NCBI RefSeq assembly: GCF_013373795.3
Contig: NZ_CP088022.1
Span: 310,001 to 374,000, forward strand
Reading direction: 5' to 3'
From: Bradyrhizobium quebecense
GTDB taxonomy: Bacteria; Pseudomonadota; Alphaproteobacteria; Rhizobiales; Xanthobacteraceae
Length of the DNA: 64,000 bases
Within the stretch, counting starts at the first letter, position 1. Each line of letters begins with the position of its first letter. The position numbers and the translations under genes were made by a program. Of the stretch, positions 34,639 to 45,728 are shown piece by piece. The notes beneath the pieces are model-generated. The model was not told the origin of the DNA and made no database searches. It worked only from the letters and a program-made list of their open reading frames with translations.

Positions 34639-35688
34639 ATGCCAAGACCTTTTCCGATGAACGCGTGGTACGCGGCCGGCTGGGACGCCGAGATCAAGCA
34701 CGCGCTGTTGCCGCGAACGATCTGCGGCAGGCATGTCGTGATGTACCGGAAGGGCGACGGCGAGGCCGTGGCGCTCGAGGATGCCTGCTGGCATCGCCTC
34801 GTGCCGCTGTCCAAGGGCAGGCTCGACGGCGATACCGTGGTCTGCGGCTATCACGGCCTGAAATACAATGCGCAGGGCCGCTGCACCTTCATGCCCTCGC
34901 AGGAGACGATCAATCCGTCGGCCTGCGTGCGCGCCTATCCGGTCGTCGAGCGCCATCGCTTCATCTGGCTCTGGATGGGCGATCCCGCGCTGGCCGATCC
35001 CGCGCTGGTGCCCGACATGCACTGGAATCACGATCCGGCATGGGCCGGCGACGGCAAGACCATTCACGTCAAATGCGAGTATCGCCTCGTGGTCGACAAT
35101 CTGATGGACCTGACCCACGAGACCTTCGTGCACGGCTCGAGCATCGGCAATGATGCGGTCGCCGAAGCGCCGTTCGACGTCACCCATGGCGAGAAGACCG
35201 TGACCGTCACGCGCTGGATGAGGGGCATCGAGGCGCCGCCGTTCTGGGCCAAGCAGCTGCAGAAGCCGGGCCCGGTCGATCGCTGGCAGATCATCCGCTT
35301 CGAGGCGCCGTGCACCGTCAATATCGACGTCGGCGTCGCGCCGGCCGGGTCGGGCGCGCCGGAGGGCGATCGCTCGCAGGGCGTCAACGGCTATGTGCTC
35401 AACACCATCACGCCGGAGACCGAGAAGACCTGCCATTATTTCTGGGCCTTCGTCCGCAATCACCGCATCACCGAGCAGCGCCTGACGAGCGAAATCCGCG
35501 ACGGCGTCGCCGGCATCTTCCACGAGGACGAGGTCATCCTGGAAGCGCAACAGCGCGCGATGGACGAGAATCCGGACCGCGTGTTCTACAATCTCAACAT
35601 CGACGCCGGCGCGATGTGGGCGCGGCGCGTCATCGACCGCATGGTGGCGAAGGAAAATCCGTCACAGCAGTTGCAAGCGGCGGAGTAG
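34639..35688 (+). CDS. vanA: Vanillate O-demethylase oxygenase subunit (Rieske)
   Basis: The 349-residue protein has an N-terminal Rieske domain with 2Fe-2S ligands Cys50, His52, Cys69 and His72 (CWHRLVPL, CGYHGLKYN). A C-terminal catalytic domain carries the mononuclear iron motif DLTHETFVH. Length and the RPFPMNAWYAAGW start match VanA. With the VanB reductase it demethylates vanillate to protocatechuate plus formaldehyde. ATG 34639 is chosen because the motif-bearing N terminus begins there. The regulator and reductase genes follow 9 and 13 bp apart, forming vanA-vanR-vanB. Confidence 0.9.
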   Translation: MPRPFPMNAWYAAGWDAEIKHALLPRTICGRHVVMYRKGDGEAVALEDACWHRLVPLSKGRLDGDTVVCGYHGLKYNAQGRCTFMPSQETINPSACVRAYPVVERHRFIWLWMGDPALADPALVPDMHWNHDPAWAGDGKTIHVKCEYRLVVDNLMDLTHETFVHGSSIGNDAVAEAPFDVTHGEKTVTVTRWMRGIEAPPFWAKQLQKPGPVDRWQIIRFEAPCTVNIDVGVAPAGSGAPEGDRSQGVNGYVLNTITPETEKTCHYFWAFVRNHRITEQRLTSEIRDGVAGIFHEDEVILEAQQRAMDENPDRVFYNLNIDAGAMWARRVIDRMVAKENPSQQLQAAE

Positions 35689-35696
35689 GCCGAGCC

Positions 35697-36443
35697 ATGG
35701 CGGAACGCGAAGCCGATCGCTCAGTATCGCACACCGTGCGGGCGCAGCTCGCGCTGCGCGACCTGGTTCTCTCCGGCCGGCTGCGGCCCGGCGAGCGCAT
35801 CTCGGAGCTGCAGGCGGTCGAGATCACCGGGGTGTCGCGCACGCCGGTGCGGATGGCGCTGGTCCGGCTGGAGGAGGAGGGCCTGCTGGAGGCGATCCCG
35901 TCCGGCGGCTTCATGGTCAAGGCATTTTCCGAGCGCGACATCCTCGATTCGATCGAGCTGCGCGGCACGCTGGAGGGCCTTGCCGCGCGCTTTGCCGCCG
36001 AGCGCGGCGTCTCGTCGCGCGATCTCGAGCCGCTGAAGGAGTGCCTCAGCGAGATTGACGGCCTGGTGCGGCAGGATCCGATCTCCGTCGAAGCGTTTTC
36101 GTCCTATGTCGCGCTCAACGCACGCTTCCACGCACAGCTCACCGAGCTGTCGCGCAGTCCGCCGCTGATCCGGCAGATCGACCGCGCCTCGGCGCTGCCG
36201 TTCGCCTCGCCGAGCGGCTTCGTGATGGCGCAATCGGCCTTGCCCGAGGCGCGCCAGATCCTGCTGATCGCGCAGGACCATCATCGCGTCGTGGTCGACG
36301 CCATCGAGAACCGGGAGGGCGCGCGCGCCGAAGCGATCATGCGCGAGCATGCCCGGCTTGCGGCACGCAATCTGCGGCTGGCGCTGCGCAACCGCACCCA
36401 CCTTGATCTGCTGCCGGCGCTGGCGCTGGTCACGGCCGGCTGA
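35697..36443 (+). CDS. vanR: GntR-family regulator (FCD type), probable vanillate regulator
   Basis: The 248-residue protein has an N-terminal winged helix (about 10-75; LVLSGRLRPGERISELQAVEITGVSRTPVRMAL) and a helical FCD ligand domain. Its position between vanA and vanB identifies it as the likely VanR repressor, relieved by vanillate. In several relatives vanR is divergent; here it is the second gene of the operon. The frame upstream of ATG 35697 is a shadow of vanA. GTATAC palindromes in the vanA promoter are its probable binding sites. Confidence 0.88.
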   Translation: MAEREADRSVSHTVRAQLALRDLVLSGRLRPGERISELQAVEITGVSRTPVRMALVRLEEEGLLEAIPSGGFMVKAFSERDILDSIELRGTLEGLAARFAAERGVSSRDLEPLKECLSEIDGLVRQDPISVEAFSSYVALNARFHAQLTELSRSPPLIRQIDRASALPFASPSGFVMAQSALPEARQILLIAQDHHRVVVDAIENREGARAEAIMREHARLAARNLRLALRNRTHLDLLPALALVTAG

Positions 36444-36455
36444 ACGGAGCGCGCG

Positions 36456-37436
36456 ATGCGATTCATTGAAACCTGGACGTCGGCCACGCTGCTGGCAACG
36501 CGCGACCTCACGCCCGGCATCCGCGAATTCCTGCTGCGGCCGGACAATTTCACCGGCGCGCCCTATCCCGTCGGCAGCCACATCGATGTCGGCGTCACCA
36601 TCGAAGGCCAGCCGCAGACCCGGTCGTATTCGCTGGTCGGCGAAGTCGATCCGCAAGGTTATCGGATCGCGGTGCGGCACGCAGCGGATTCCCGCGGCGG
36701 CTCGCGCTATATGTGGTCGCTTGTGCCGGGGGCGCGGCTCACCGTCACGCTGCCGACCTCGCTGGTGCAGCTCGACTGGACGCGGCGGCATTTCTGCCTG
36801 ATCGCGGGTGGCGTCGGCATCACGCCGATCGTCGGTGCGGCGCAGGCGCTGGTCCGCCGCGATGCCGGCGTCACCTTGGACTATGCCGTGCGCACGCGCG
36901 GCGATGCGGCGTATCTCGACACGCTCGAGCGCCTGCTCGGCGACCGCATCACCGTCCATGCCGCCGACGAGGGCAGACGGCTCGACCTCGACGGCGTCTT
37001 CGCAAGGCTGCCGCAGGATACGATGACGTTGTTCTGCGGCCCGATGCGGATGCTGGACGCCGCGCGGCGCGCCTGGGAAGCGTCAGGCCGCCCGATCACC
37101 GATCTGCGCTACGAGACCTTTGGATCGAGCGGATTGCTGCCGACCGAGGCGTTCCGCGTGCGGCTCAGGGGTGAGGGGACCGAGTTCGTGATCCCGCGCG
37201 ACCGCTCGATGCTGGACGTGCTCAACGAAGCCGGCCATGAGGTGATGAGCGACTGCCGGCGCGGCGAATGCGGTGTCTGCGCGCTTGACGTGGTCGATGT
37301 CGATGGCGAAATCGACCATCGCGACGTCTTCTTCAGCGATCACCAGAAGCAGGAGAGCCGCAAGATCTGCGCGTGCGTCTCGCGGGCCCGCGGCACCATC
37401 ACGGTCGACACCTTGCATCGCGCCGACGCGCCGTGA
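36456..37436 (+). CDS. vanB: Vanillate O-demethylase reductase subunit
   Basis: The 326-residue protein has an N-terminal FMN-binding ferredoxin-reductase domain (RSYSLVGE), an NAD-binding part (LIAGGVGITPI, FCGPMRML) and a C-terminal plant-type 2Fe-2S ferredoxin (CRRGECGVCALDV plus a later Cys). It passes electrons from NADH to the VanA Rieske centre. It lies 12 bp after the GntR gene and is the last gene of the operon. Confidence 0.92.
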   Translation: MRFIETWTSATLLATRDLTPGIREFLLRPDNFTGAPYPVGSHIDVGVTIEGQPQTRSYSLVGEVDPQGYRIAVRHAADSRGGSRYMWSLVPGARLTVTLPTSLVQLDWTRRHFCLIAGGVGITPIVGAAQALVRRDAGVTLDYAVRTRGDAAYLDTLERLLGDRITVHAADEGRRLDLDGVFARLPQDTMTLFCGPMRMLDAARRAWEASGRPITDLRYETFGSSGLLPTEAFRVRLRGEGTEFVIPRDRSMLDVLNEAGHEVMSDCRRGECGVCALDVVDVDGEIDHRDVFFSDHQKQESRKICACVSRARGTITVDTLHRADAP

Positions 37437-37470
37437 TGTGCCCGACTGGTGCGCGGGCGTTCGATCAGCG

Positions 37471-39432
37471 CTACGCCGCGTGCACCGAACGCTGCGGATC
37501 GTGATCGAGCAGCGCGGAGATCTCGCTGCCCGACATCGGCCGGCCGATCAAATAGCCCTGCACCTCGTCGCAACTGGTCTGGCGCAGATATTCGAGCTGA
37601 TCCGCGGTCTCGACGCCTTCGGCCACGACGCCGATCTGCAGGTCCTGCGCGAGGCCGATCACCGATTTGACGATCGCGGCGCAATCCGGCTGGGTCAGCA
37701 TGTCCCGGATGAAGGATTGATCGATCTTGATGCGGCTGAACGGCAACTTGCGCAGATAGGTCAGCGACGAGAAGCCGGTGCCGAAATCGTCGAGCGCGAC
37801 CGTCAGGCCGAGCTCGAGCAGCCCGTTCAGGATCGCCGGCGCCGAGCCGTATTTCGAGATCAGCATTGATTCGGTGATTTCGATCTCCAGCCGGTTCGGC
37901 GCGACATTCGCCTCGGCAAGCGCCTCGACGATCGTCTGCAGAATGCCGACGTTCTGGAACTGGACCGCGGAGAAATTCACCGCGATCCTGATGTCGTCCG
38001 GCCAGCGCGACAGCATCGCGCAGGCGCGGCGGATTACCCACTCGCCGAGCTGGTGGATCAGTCCGCTCTCCTCGGCGATCGGAATGAAGACGCTTGGCGG
38101 GATCAGGCCACGTGTCGGATGCTGCCAGCGTAGCAGCGCCTCGAAGCCGGTGACGCGGCCTTTGCGGATGTCGAGGAACGGCTGGTAGACGAGAAACAGC
38201 TGGTCCGCCTCGATGGCCTGCTCCAGGTCGCGCTGCAGGGCGCGGCGGTCGCGCGCCGACTGGTCGTCGCTGGCTTCGAAGAAGCGGATCGTGCCGGGAC
38301 CGGATTTCTTCGCCCGGTAGAGCGCGATGTCGACATGCTTGAGCAGATCGTGGGAGGTGTTGCCGTCCCGCGGCGCGAGCACGATGCCGATGCTGATCGC
38401 GCTGGTGATCTCGAACCCGTCGATCGGGAATGGATCGGCAAAGGCCGCGACGAACCGTTCGGCGATTGCGAGCGCGTCGTCGGGCCGCGTCAAATTGGAC
38501 ATGATCAGCGCGAACTCGTCGCCGCCGATCCGCGCGACATGCTCGGCCGCGCGCGTGCAGCGCTGCAACCGGGCCGCAAGCTGCACCAGGAGCTCGTCGC
38601 CTGCCGGATGGCCGAACCTGTCGTTGATCTCCTTGAAGCGATCGAGATCGAGCAGCAGCACGGCGAATTCCTCGCCCGAGCGCTCCAGCCGGCTCAGCGC
38701 ACCATTGAGCGCCTCGTTGAAGGCGACGCGGTTCGGCAGATGCGTCAACGGATCCTGCCGCACCGTTCGTTCGGCCTCGTGCTGGGCGATGATGCGGCGC
38801 CTGAACTCGAATGCATTGACGAACACGCCGCGCAGCAGCACGGAGCCGTAGACCAGGACGAGCACGACCATCAGCAGATAGACGAAGTCGCCGTCCCTGC
38901 CGAGGCAGATCGCGGTGCCGACGAAGATCGGCCCGGTGAACGCAATGGCGGCGATCGGGATGGTGGAGAATGCGAAGGCGCCGCCAGCCAGCATGCCGGC
39001 GCAAAGACAGGTGATCACCAATTGCGCGCCGCTCGATGCGTTCGCGAAGAATGCGACCGGGACGACGCCCCAGGCGGCGCCGAGCGCCAGCGCATTGCGC
39101 ACCAGCCGGTACATGGTTCGGCGCGACACGAATTGCGGCTTGGCGATGCGGCGCGATGCGCGCACCTGCATGCCGAAGAACAGCGCCGCGCTGCTCACGG
39201 CAGCGGCCCACACCAGCGCGAAGGCCCAATCCGGCGATTGCCACAGCGCAACCGCGAGCACCAGCGCGTTGCAGGCGTTGGCCAGCATGATGCCGAAGGA
39301 ATAGCCGAGCACGAGCGAAACCTGCTCGGCGCGGATGTGGCCGGCAAGCGCTTCGTCCGTCGGTGGTGCGCCGAAGGCCGCGAGGTCACCCGCGAACAGG
39401 GCCGCGAAATTTGATCTGAGATCGATACGCAT
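37471..39432 (-). CDS. Membrane GGDEF/EAL cyclic-di-GMP protein
   Basis: The 653-residue protein has an N-terminal half with about six transmembrane helices, then a GGDEF domain with intact IGGDEFALIM (about 302). An EAL domain follows with FEALLRW (about 434), DDFGTGFSS (about 545) and QGYLIGRPM near the C terminus. Both catalytic motifs are intact, so it may make and break cyclic-di-GMP. I chose ATG 39432 (MRIDLRSN), since the 19 upstream residues look uncoded. It is convergent with vanB and is one of two GGDEF/EAL proteins flanking the DUF2778 and van genes. Confidence 0.9.
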   Translation of the reverse strand: MRIDLRSNFAALFAGDLAAFGAPPTDEALAGHIRAEQVSLVLGYSFGIMLANACNALVLAVALWQSPDWAFALVWAAAVSSAALFFGMQVRASRRIAKPQFVSRRTMYRLVRNALALGAAWGVVPVAFFANASSGAQLVITCLCAGMLAGGAFAFSTIPIAAIAFTGPIFVGTAICLGRDGDFVYLLMVVLVLVYGSVLLRGVFVNAFEFRRRIIAQHEAERTVRQDPLTHLPNRVAFNEALNGALSRLERSGEEFAVLLLDLDRFKEINDRFGHPAGDELLVQLAARLQRCTRAAEHVARIGGDEFALIMSNLTRPDDALAIAERFVAAFADPFPIDGFEITSAISIGIVLAPRDGNTSHDLLKHVDIALYRAKKSGPGTIRFFEASDDQSARDRRALQRDLEQAIEADQLFLVYQPFLDIRKGRVTGFEALLRWQHPTRGLIPPSVFIPIAEESGLIHQLGEWVIRRACAMLSRWPDDIRIAVNFSAVQFQNVGILQTIVEALAEANVAPNRLEIEITESMLISKYGSAPAILNGLLELGLTVALDDFGTGFSSLTYLRKLPFSRIKIDQSFIRDMLTQPDCAAIVKSVIGLAQDLQIGVVAEGVETADQLEYLRQTSCDEVQGYLIGRPMSGSEISALLDHDPQRSVHAA

Positions 39433-39699
39433 CTCACTACGTTGCCTGCATGGTCTGGCCATCGCGCGGTGCCGAAGAATTCTCTGCAAACCTTTGACAA
39501 ACTATGAACTATTGGAACGGACCGTGCCACGGCGGGCGCCCGCTTCGGTTTCATCGGGAGGCATTGCTAACAAATCGATACAAATGCGTGATGTGTCGTC
39601 ACGGACCGGCAGAGATTGCCCAGCGCCACGCTGCTTGATCGCCCGCCGGTTTTTCGCAATGAGTTGGGTTCCCGCGACCGGCAAAACCGGAAGGTGCGC

Positions 39700-40695
39700 A
39701 TGAGCTTGCCGATCACGAACCACGATCCCGGGTTTCGGATCACGCGGGCCAGCCACGTGGTCCTGACCGTCCGCGACCTCGCGGCAACCCGGCAGTTCTA
39801 CGAAAACGTGATCGGGCTGATCCTGACTGCGGAGGAGGGCGATGCGCTTTATTTCCGCGGCGTCGAGGAGGCCTGTCATCACAGCCTTGTGTTGCGCAAG
39901 AGCGAGAGCGCCGTCTGCGCGCGGCTCGGCTTGCGGGTGTTCCAGGACGCTGACCTTGACCGGCTCAAGGGCTTCTTCGAAGCGCATGGATGCCGGACTG
40001 CCTGGGCCGAGGTGCCGCACCAGGGCCGCACGCTGCAGGCGACCGATCCGGCCGGCACGCCGCTGGAGTTCTGCGCGACCATGCCGGTCGAGCCGCGCAT
40101 GATCACCCGGTTCACCCGCCATGCCGGCGGCTCGGCGCTGCGGCTCGATCATTATCAGGTGCTGACGCCCGACGTGCGTAAGGCGTGCGAGTTCTTCACC
40201 GCGGCCGGCTTCCGGCTGAGCGAGTATATCGCGCCCGCCGGCACGTTCGATCTGCGCGGCGTGTTCCTGCAGCGCAAGGGCAACCCGCACGACATCGTGT
40301 TCTTCAACGGCGCGGGACCGCGGCTGCATCATTTCGCGTTCCTCGCGCCCGAGGTCCATCATCTGCTGAACGCATGCGATCTCGCCGGCGAGCTGGGCTA
40401 TGGCGCGGCGGTTGAACGCGGACCCGGGCGGCACGGGCCGGGCCATGCGATGTATGTCTATATGCGCGATCCCGACGGGCACCGCGTCGAACTGTTCAAT
40501 ACGCACTACCAGATCATGGACATCGAGAACGAGCCGATCGGCTGGGATCCGTCCGACCACAAGATCTCGTTTCCATGGGGACTGCCGGCGCGGCGGGCCT
40601 GGTTCGAGGAGGCAACGCCGTTCGAAGGTGTCGCGATCAGCGAGCCGCAGGTGAAGCCGAAGCCATTGACGCTCGAGAGTTACCTCGCGAAGTAG
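39700..40695 (+). CDS. Extradiol ring-cleavage dioxygenase (catechol / dihydroxyphenylacetate 2,3-dioxygenase type)
   Basis: The 331-residue protein has two VOC domains; the likely iron ligands are His151 (LRLDHYQVL), His210 or 211 (LHHFAFL) and Glu264 (HRVELFNTH). This pattern is the type I extradiol family that opens catechols such as 3,4-dihydroxyphenylacetate or homologues with O2. ATG 39700 is chosen because GGAAGG lies 5 bp upstream. It is followed by a flavin hydroxylase gene at 40697 with only 1 bp between, a classic meta-cleavage pair. Confidence 0.88.
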   Translation: MSLPITNHDPGFRITRASHVVLTVRDLAATRQFYENVIGLILTAEEGDALYFRGVEEACHHSLVLRKSESAVCARLGLRVFQDADLDRLKGFFEAHGCRTAWAEVPHQGRTLQATDPAGTPLEFCATMPVEPRMITRFTRHAGGSALRLDHYQVLTPDVRKACEFFTAAGFRLSEYIAPAGTFDLRGVFLQRKGNPHDIVFFNGAGPRLHHFAFLAPEVHHLLNACDLAGELGYGAAVERGPGRHGPGHAMYVYMRDPDGHRVELFNTHYQIMDIENEPIGWDPSDHKISFPWGLPARRAWFEEATPFEGVAISEPQVKPKPLTLESYLAK

Positions 40696-40696
40696 C

Positions 40697-42298
40697 ATGT
40701 CGATGTCCCTCGCGAACCCCGGGCATGGTCCGATGTATGACGTGGCAATCGTCGGCCTCGGGCCGGTTGGTGCCATCTTCGCCAATCTGCTCGCGAAAGC
40801 CGGCTTGAGCGTCGCCGTCGTCGAGCGCACTGCCGACATCTACGACAAGCCGCGCGCGATCACGCTCGATCACGAGGCGCTGCGCGTGCTGCAGGCGATA
40901 GGGCTCGCCGATTTCATGGAGCAGGCGATCGCCCCGCATAACGGCTCGCATTATCTCGGCGTCGACGGCGAGATCATCAAGATCTTCGACCCGATGCCGC
41001 CGCCGTATCCGCTCGGCTGGATTCCGAATGTGACTTTCGTGCAGCCGGATGTCGAGCAGGCGCTGCGCGACAAGCTTGCCGAATATCCGCAGGCCGACGT
41101 TTTCCTCGCAACGGCCGCCGTGACGCTCGAGCAGGACGAGCGCGCGGTGACGTTGACGGCGCGGCGCGAGCAAGGTGAGGAGTTCCTGATCCGCGCGCGC
41201 TATCTGGTCGGCTGCGACGGCGCCAACAGCTTCGTGCGCAAGCAGCTCGGCATTGGCCTGGACGACCTTGCCTTCGATGAATGGTGGATGGTGGTGGACA
41301 CGCTGACCAGCGACCCCGCCAAGCGGCCGGCCAGGAGTTTTCAATATTGCTGGCCGTCGCGTCCCGGCACCTTCGTGCCGGGGCCGCGCAATCTGCGGCG
41401 CTGGGAGATCAAGCTGTTGCCCGGCGAGGATCCCGAGGCGGCCGGCGCACCCGACAACGTTGTGAAGCTGCTGAAGGGCTTCACCGACATTTCCGACCTC
41501 ACGATCTGGCGCTCGGCGGTCTATCGCTTCCACGCCTTGCTCGGCCAGCGCTGGCGCGACGGCCGTGTGCTCCTGATGGGCGATGCCGTGCACCAGACGC
41601 CGCCGTTCCTCGGCCAGGGGCTGTGCGCCGGCATCCGCGATGCCGTGAACCTGGCCTGGAAGCTGAGGCTGGTTCTCCGTGGCGATGCCGGCGAGACGCT
41701 GCTCGACGCTTACGAGATCGAGCGCAAGCCGCATGTCCGCGCCGTCGTCGCCAGCGCCAAGGAGTTCGGCAAGATCATCGGCGAACTCGATCCGGAGGCT
41801 GCCGCCGAACGCGACGTCCGGCTGCGCGCCGACCTGAAGGCCGGCAAGGCCGAAACCATCAGGCAGAAATTCATCCCCGATCTCGTCTCCGGTCTGATCG
41901 CGCGCGATGCTGTTCTGGCCGGGCGGCTGTTCGTGCAGCCGCATGTGCGCGCGCCGGATGGGTGGACGTGCCGGCTCGACGATCTGCTGAGGCCGGAATT
42001 TGCGATCGTGACGTCGGCGGCAGAGCCGATGGCGTGGCTGTCGGACGCGTCCCGCGCCGCCTGGCAGCATCTTGGCGGCGAGCGCGTCGTCGTTAGCACA
42101 TCGGGTGAAAGCGCCGATGCCAATGGTATTCTGAGCGTGGTCGAGCGCGACGGGCTGTTCGCCGACTGGATGCGGCAACATGGCGCCGCCGCGGTCATCG
42201 TGCGGCCCGACCGCTACGTCTTCGGTGCCGCCGGCAGCGCCGACGAGCTCAATATGCTCGTCGGGCAACTGCTCCAGAACCTCAGCGCAGCGCGCTAG
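40697..42298 (+). CDS. FAD-dependent aromatic hydroxylase, MhpA-like
   Basis: The 533-residue flavoprotein monooxygenase has GxGxxG at VGLGPVGA (about 19-26), the DG motif GCDGANSFVR and the GD motif LLMGDAVHQTPPF. It resembles 3-(3-hydroxyphenyl)propionate hydroxylase, which would make the catechol cleaved by the dioxygenase encoded 1 bp upstream. It uses NADH and O2 in the cytoplasm. The substrate could instead be a hydroxybenzoate or phenol; sequence does not settle this. Confidence 0.88.
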   Translation: MSMSLANPGHGPMYDVAIVGLGPVGAIFANLLAKAGLSVAVVERTADIYDKPRAITLDHEALRVLQAIGLADFMEQAIAPHNGSHYLGVDGEIIKIFDPMPPPYPLGWIPNVTFVQPDVEQALRDKLAEYPQADVFLATAAVTLEQDERAVTLTARREQGEEFLIRARYLVGCDGANSFVRKQLGIGLDDLAFDEWWMVVDTLTSDPAKRPARSFQYCWPSRPGTFVPGPRNLRRWEIKLLPGEDPEAAGAPDNVVKLLKGFTDISDLTIWRSAVYRFHALLGQRWRDGRVLLMGDAVHQTPPFLGQGLCAGIRDAVNLAWKLRLVLRGDAGETLLDAYEIERKPHVRAVVASAKEFGKIIGELDPEAAAERDVRLRADLKAGKAETIRQKFIPDLVSGLIARDAVLAGRLFVQPHVRAPDGWTCRLDDLLRPEFAIVTSAAEPMAWLSDASRAAWQHLGGERVVVSTSGESADANGILSVVERDGLFADWMRQHGAAAVIVRPDRYVFGAAGSADELNMLVGQLLQNLSAAR

Positions 42299-42357
42299 TC
42301 TTTTCAAGCCGCCGCTTTGTCTGTACCACCGGAAGAAAGAAATTCCGGGGGAAACCA

Positions 42358-43971
42358 GTGAACAGGAATAATGATGCGGCCGAATTCGATTACGTCATCG
42401 TCGGCGCGGGCTCGGCCGGCTGCGTGCTCGCCAACCGCCTGAGCGCCGACGGCAAGCATTCGGTGCTGCTGCTCGAGGCCGGGCCGAAGGACACCAACAT
42501 CTGGATCCATGTCCCGCTCGGCTACGGCAAGCTGTTCAAGGAAAAATCCGTCAACTGGATGTACCAGACCGAGCCTGAGCCCGGCCTGAACGGGCGGCAG
42601 GTGTTCCAGCCGCGCGGCAAGGTACTCGGCGGCTCCAGCTCGATCAACGGGCTGCTCTATGTGCGCGGCCAGCACGAGGACTATGACCGCTGGCGGCAGC
42701 GCGGCAATGCCGGCTGGGGCTATGACGACGTCTTGCCCTATTTCAGGAAGGCGGAGGATCAGCAGCGCGGCGGCGACAAATATCACGGCGCGGGCGGTCC
42801 GCTGCCGGTGTCGGACTGGCGGCACCACGATCCGCTGTCGGAAGCTTTCGTGCATGCCGCGGCCGAGGTCGGCATCCCGACCAATCCGGATTTCAACGGC
42901 GCGACCCAGGAGGGCGCGGGCTTCTTCCAGACCACGACGCGGCGCGGCCGGCGCGCCAGCACGGCGCGGTCCTATCTGCGGCCGGCGCTGACGCGTGGCA
43001 ATCTGCATGTCGAGACGTCGGCGCTGGCGCAGCGCGTCCTGTTCGACGGCAAGCGCGCGAGCGGCGTCGCGTACAGGCAGAATGGACAGTTGCGCACGGC
43101 CAAGGCGCGCAAGGAAGTTCTGGTGTCGAGCGGCGCGTACAATTCGCCGCAATTGCTGCAGCTCTCCGGCGTCGGCCCTGCCGATCTGTTGAAGCAGCAC
43201 GGCATCGAGGTTCTGCTCGATGCGCCCGGCGTGGGCAACGACCTGCAGGATCACATGCAGGTGCGCATCGTCACGCGCTGCGCCCAGACTGTCACGCTCA
43301 ACGACGTCATCAACAATCCGGTGCGCCGCGTCATGGCCGGCCTGCGCTACGCGGCGTTGCGCAAGGGGCCACTGACGATTGCCGCCGGCACGTCGGGGGC
43401 GTTCTTCAAGACCAGTCCGCGGCTGGCGTCGCCCGACATCCAGATCCACTTCCTGCCGTTCTCGACCGACAAGATGGGCGAGAAGCTGCATCCGTTCTCG
43501 GGCTTCACGGCTTCGGTCTGCCAGCTGCGCCCGGAGAGCCGCGGCTCGCTGAAGATCAGGAGCGCGGACCCGAGCGTGCCACCGGAAATCCGCATCAACT
43601 ATCTGGCGACCGAGACCGATCGCCGCGCCTTCATCGACGGCATCCGCATCCTGCGCAAGATCCTGGCCGCGCCGGCGCTGAAATCATACTCGGTCGGGGA
43701 GGTCGATCCCGGCGCCAAGGTGGTGAGCGACGACGATTTGCTCGATTTCTGCCGCCGCACCGGCAGCACCGTCTATCATCCAACCTCGACCTGCCGGATG
43801 GGCAACGATGCGCTCGCGGTCGTCGACCAGCGGCTCAAGGTGCGCGGTGTCGAGGGTCTGCGCGTGGTCGATGCGTCCGTGATGCCGGATCTGATGTCGG
43901 GCAATACCAACGCGCCGACGATCATGATCGCGGAGAAGGCGTCAGACATGATTTTGGAGGATGCAAGGTAG
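42358..43971 (+). CDS. GMC-family FAD oxidoreductase (choline/alcohol dehydrogenase type)
   Basis: The 537-residue protein has the GMC N-terminal FAD motif VGAGSAGCVLANRLS (about 14-28), the GGSSSINGLLYVRG signature, and C-terminal VYHPTSTCRMG with the catalytic His and TNAPTIMIAEKA. It oxidises a primary alcohol to an aldehyde using FAD. The start is GTG 42358, preceded by GGGGG; the first in-frame ATG would be far too late. It lies 59 bp after the hydroxylase gene. Its place in the pathway is unclear; side-chain oxidation of an aromatic alcohol is a possibility. Confidence 0.88.
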   Translation: MNRNNDAAEFDYVIVGAGSAGCVLANRLSADGKHSVLLLEAGPKDTNIWIHVPLGYGKLFKEKSVNWMYQTEPEPGLNGRQVFQPRGKVLGGSSSINGLLYVRGQHEDYDRWRQRGNAGWGYDDVLPYFRKAEDQQRGGDKYHGAGGPLPVSDWRHHDPLSEAFVHAAAEVGIPTNPDFNGATQEGAGFFQTTTRRGRRASTARSYLRPALTRGNLHVETSALAQRVLFDGKRASGVAYRQNGQLRTAKARKEVLVSSGAYNSPQLLQLSGVGPADLLKQHGIEVLLDAPGVGNDLQDHMQVRIVTRCAQTVTLNDVINNPVRRVMAGLRYAALRKGPLTIAAGTSGAFFKTSPRLASPDIQIHFLPFSTDKMGEKLHPFSGFTASVCQLRPESRGSLKIRSADPSVPPEIRINYLATETDRRAFIDGIRILRKILAAPALKSYSVGEVDPGAKVVSDDDLLDFCRRTGSTVYHPTSTCRMGNDALAVVDQRLKVRGVEGLRVVDASVMPDLMSGNTNAPTIMIAEKASDMILEDAR

Positions 43972-43990
43972 GTCCGCCCATGTTCAATCC

Positions 43991-44126
43991 GTCACCCTGA
44001 GGAGCGCGTAGCGCGTCTCGAAGGGTCGACGGCCCCGATGTGTCGGCGCGCGGCCTTTTTCACTCGTGGCCAGAGCCGGGCCGTCGACCCTTCGAGACGA
44101 CCGCTGCGCGGTCTCCTCAGGGTGAC
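43991..44126. repeat. Large inverted repeat, GTCACCCTGAGGAG family
   Basis: Arms of about 45-49 bp (43991-44035 and 44078-44126) are reverse complements with a few differences and an unpaired middle. They begin GTCACCCTGAGGAGCGCGTA. It sits between convergent genes (GMC oxidoreductase and hemE) and is a REP/bacterial-interspersed-mosaic-type element that may terminate both. Confidence 0.9.
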
Positions 44127-44150
44127 GGCGATAGAGTGGGCTACTGGATT

Positions 44151-45504
<1,354 letters not shown>

Positions 45505-45728
45505 CTGGACTATCCCGGCGATCGCTAACCACGATGCGAAGTGAGTTCAGCCGTGCGACGAACGGCTCACCGCGCAGCGGTGGTTCGAAGGGCACCGCGC
45601 GCTTGGCGTGGAGCGCAATCGTCGCGGCAGGAATCGCCGCGATACCGTGGCTGACGCTGGATGCGTGACACGTTCGCCGGCGGCCTCGATGCGCGAAGCC
45701 GCCCGCATATCGTGATGGTCTGGACCGG

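Noticed and set aside
34302..34814. 170-residue minus frame over the vanA promoter
   Set aside because: It overlaps DUF2778 and vanA, both supported, and has no ribosome site or family motif.
40637..42307. 556-residue minus frame opposite the flavin hydroxylase
   Set aside because: Same shadow effect; the plus strand has all FAD motifs.
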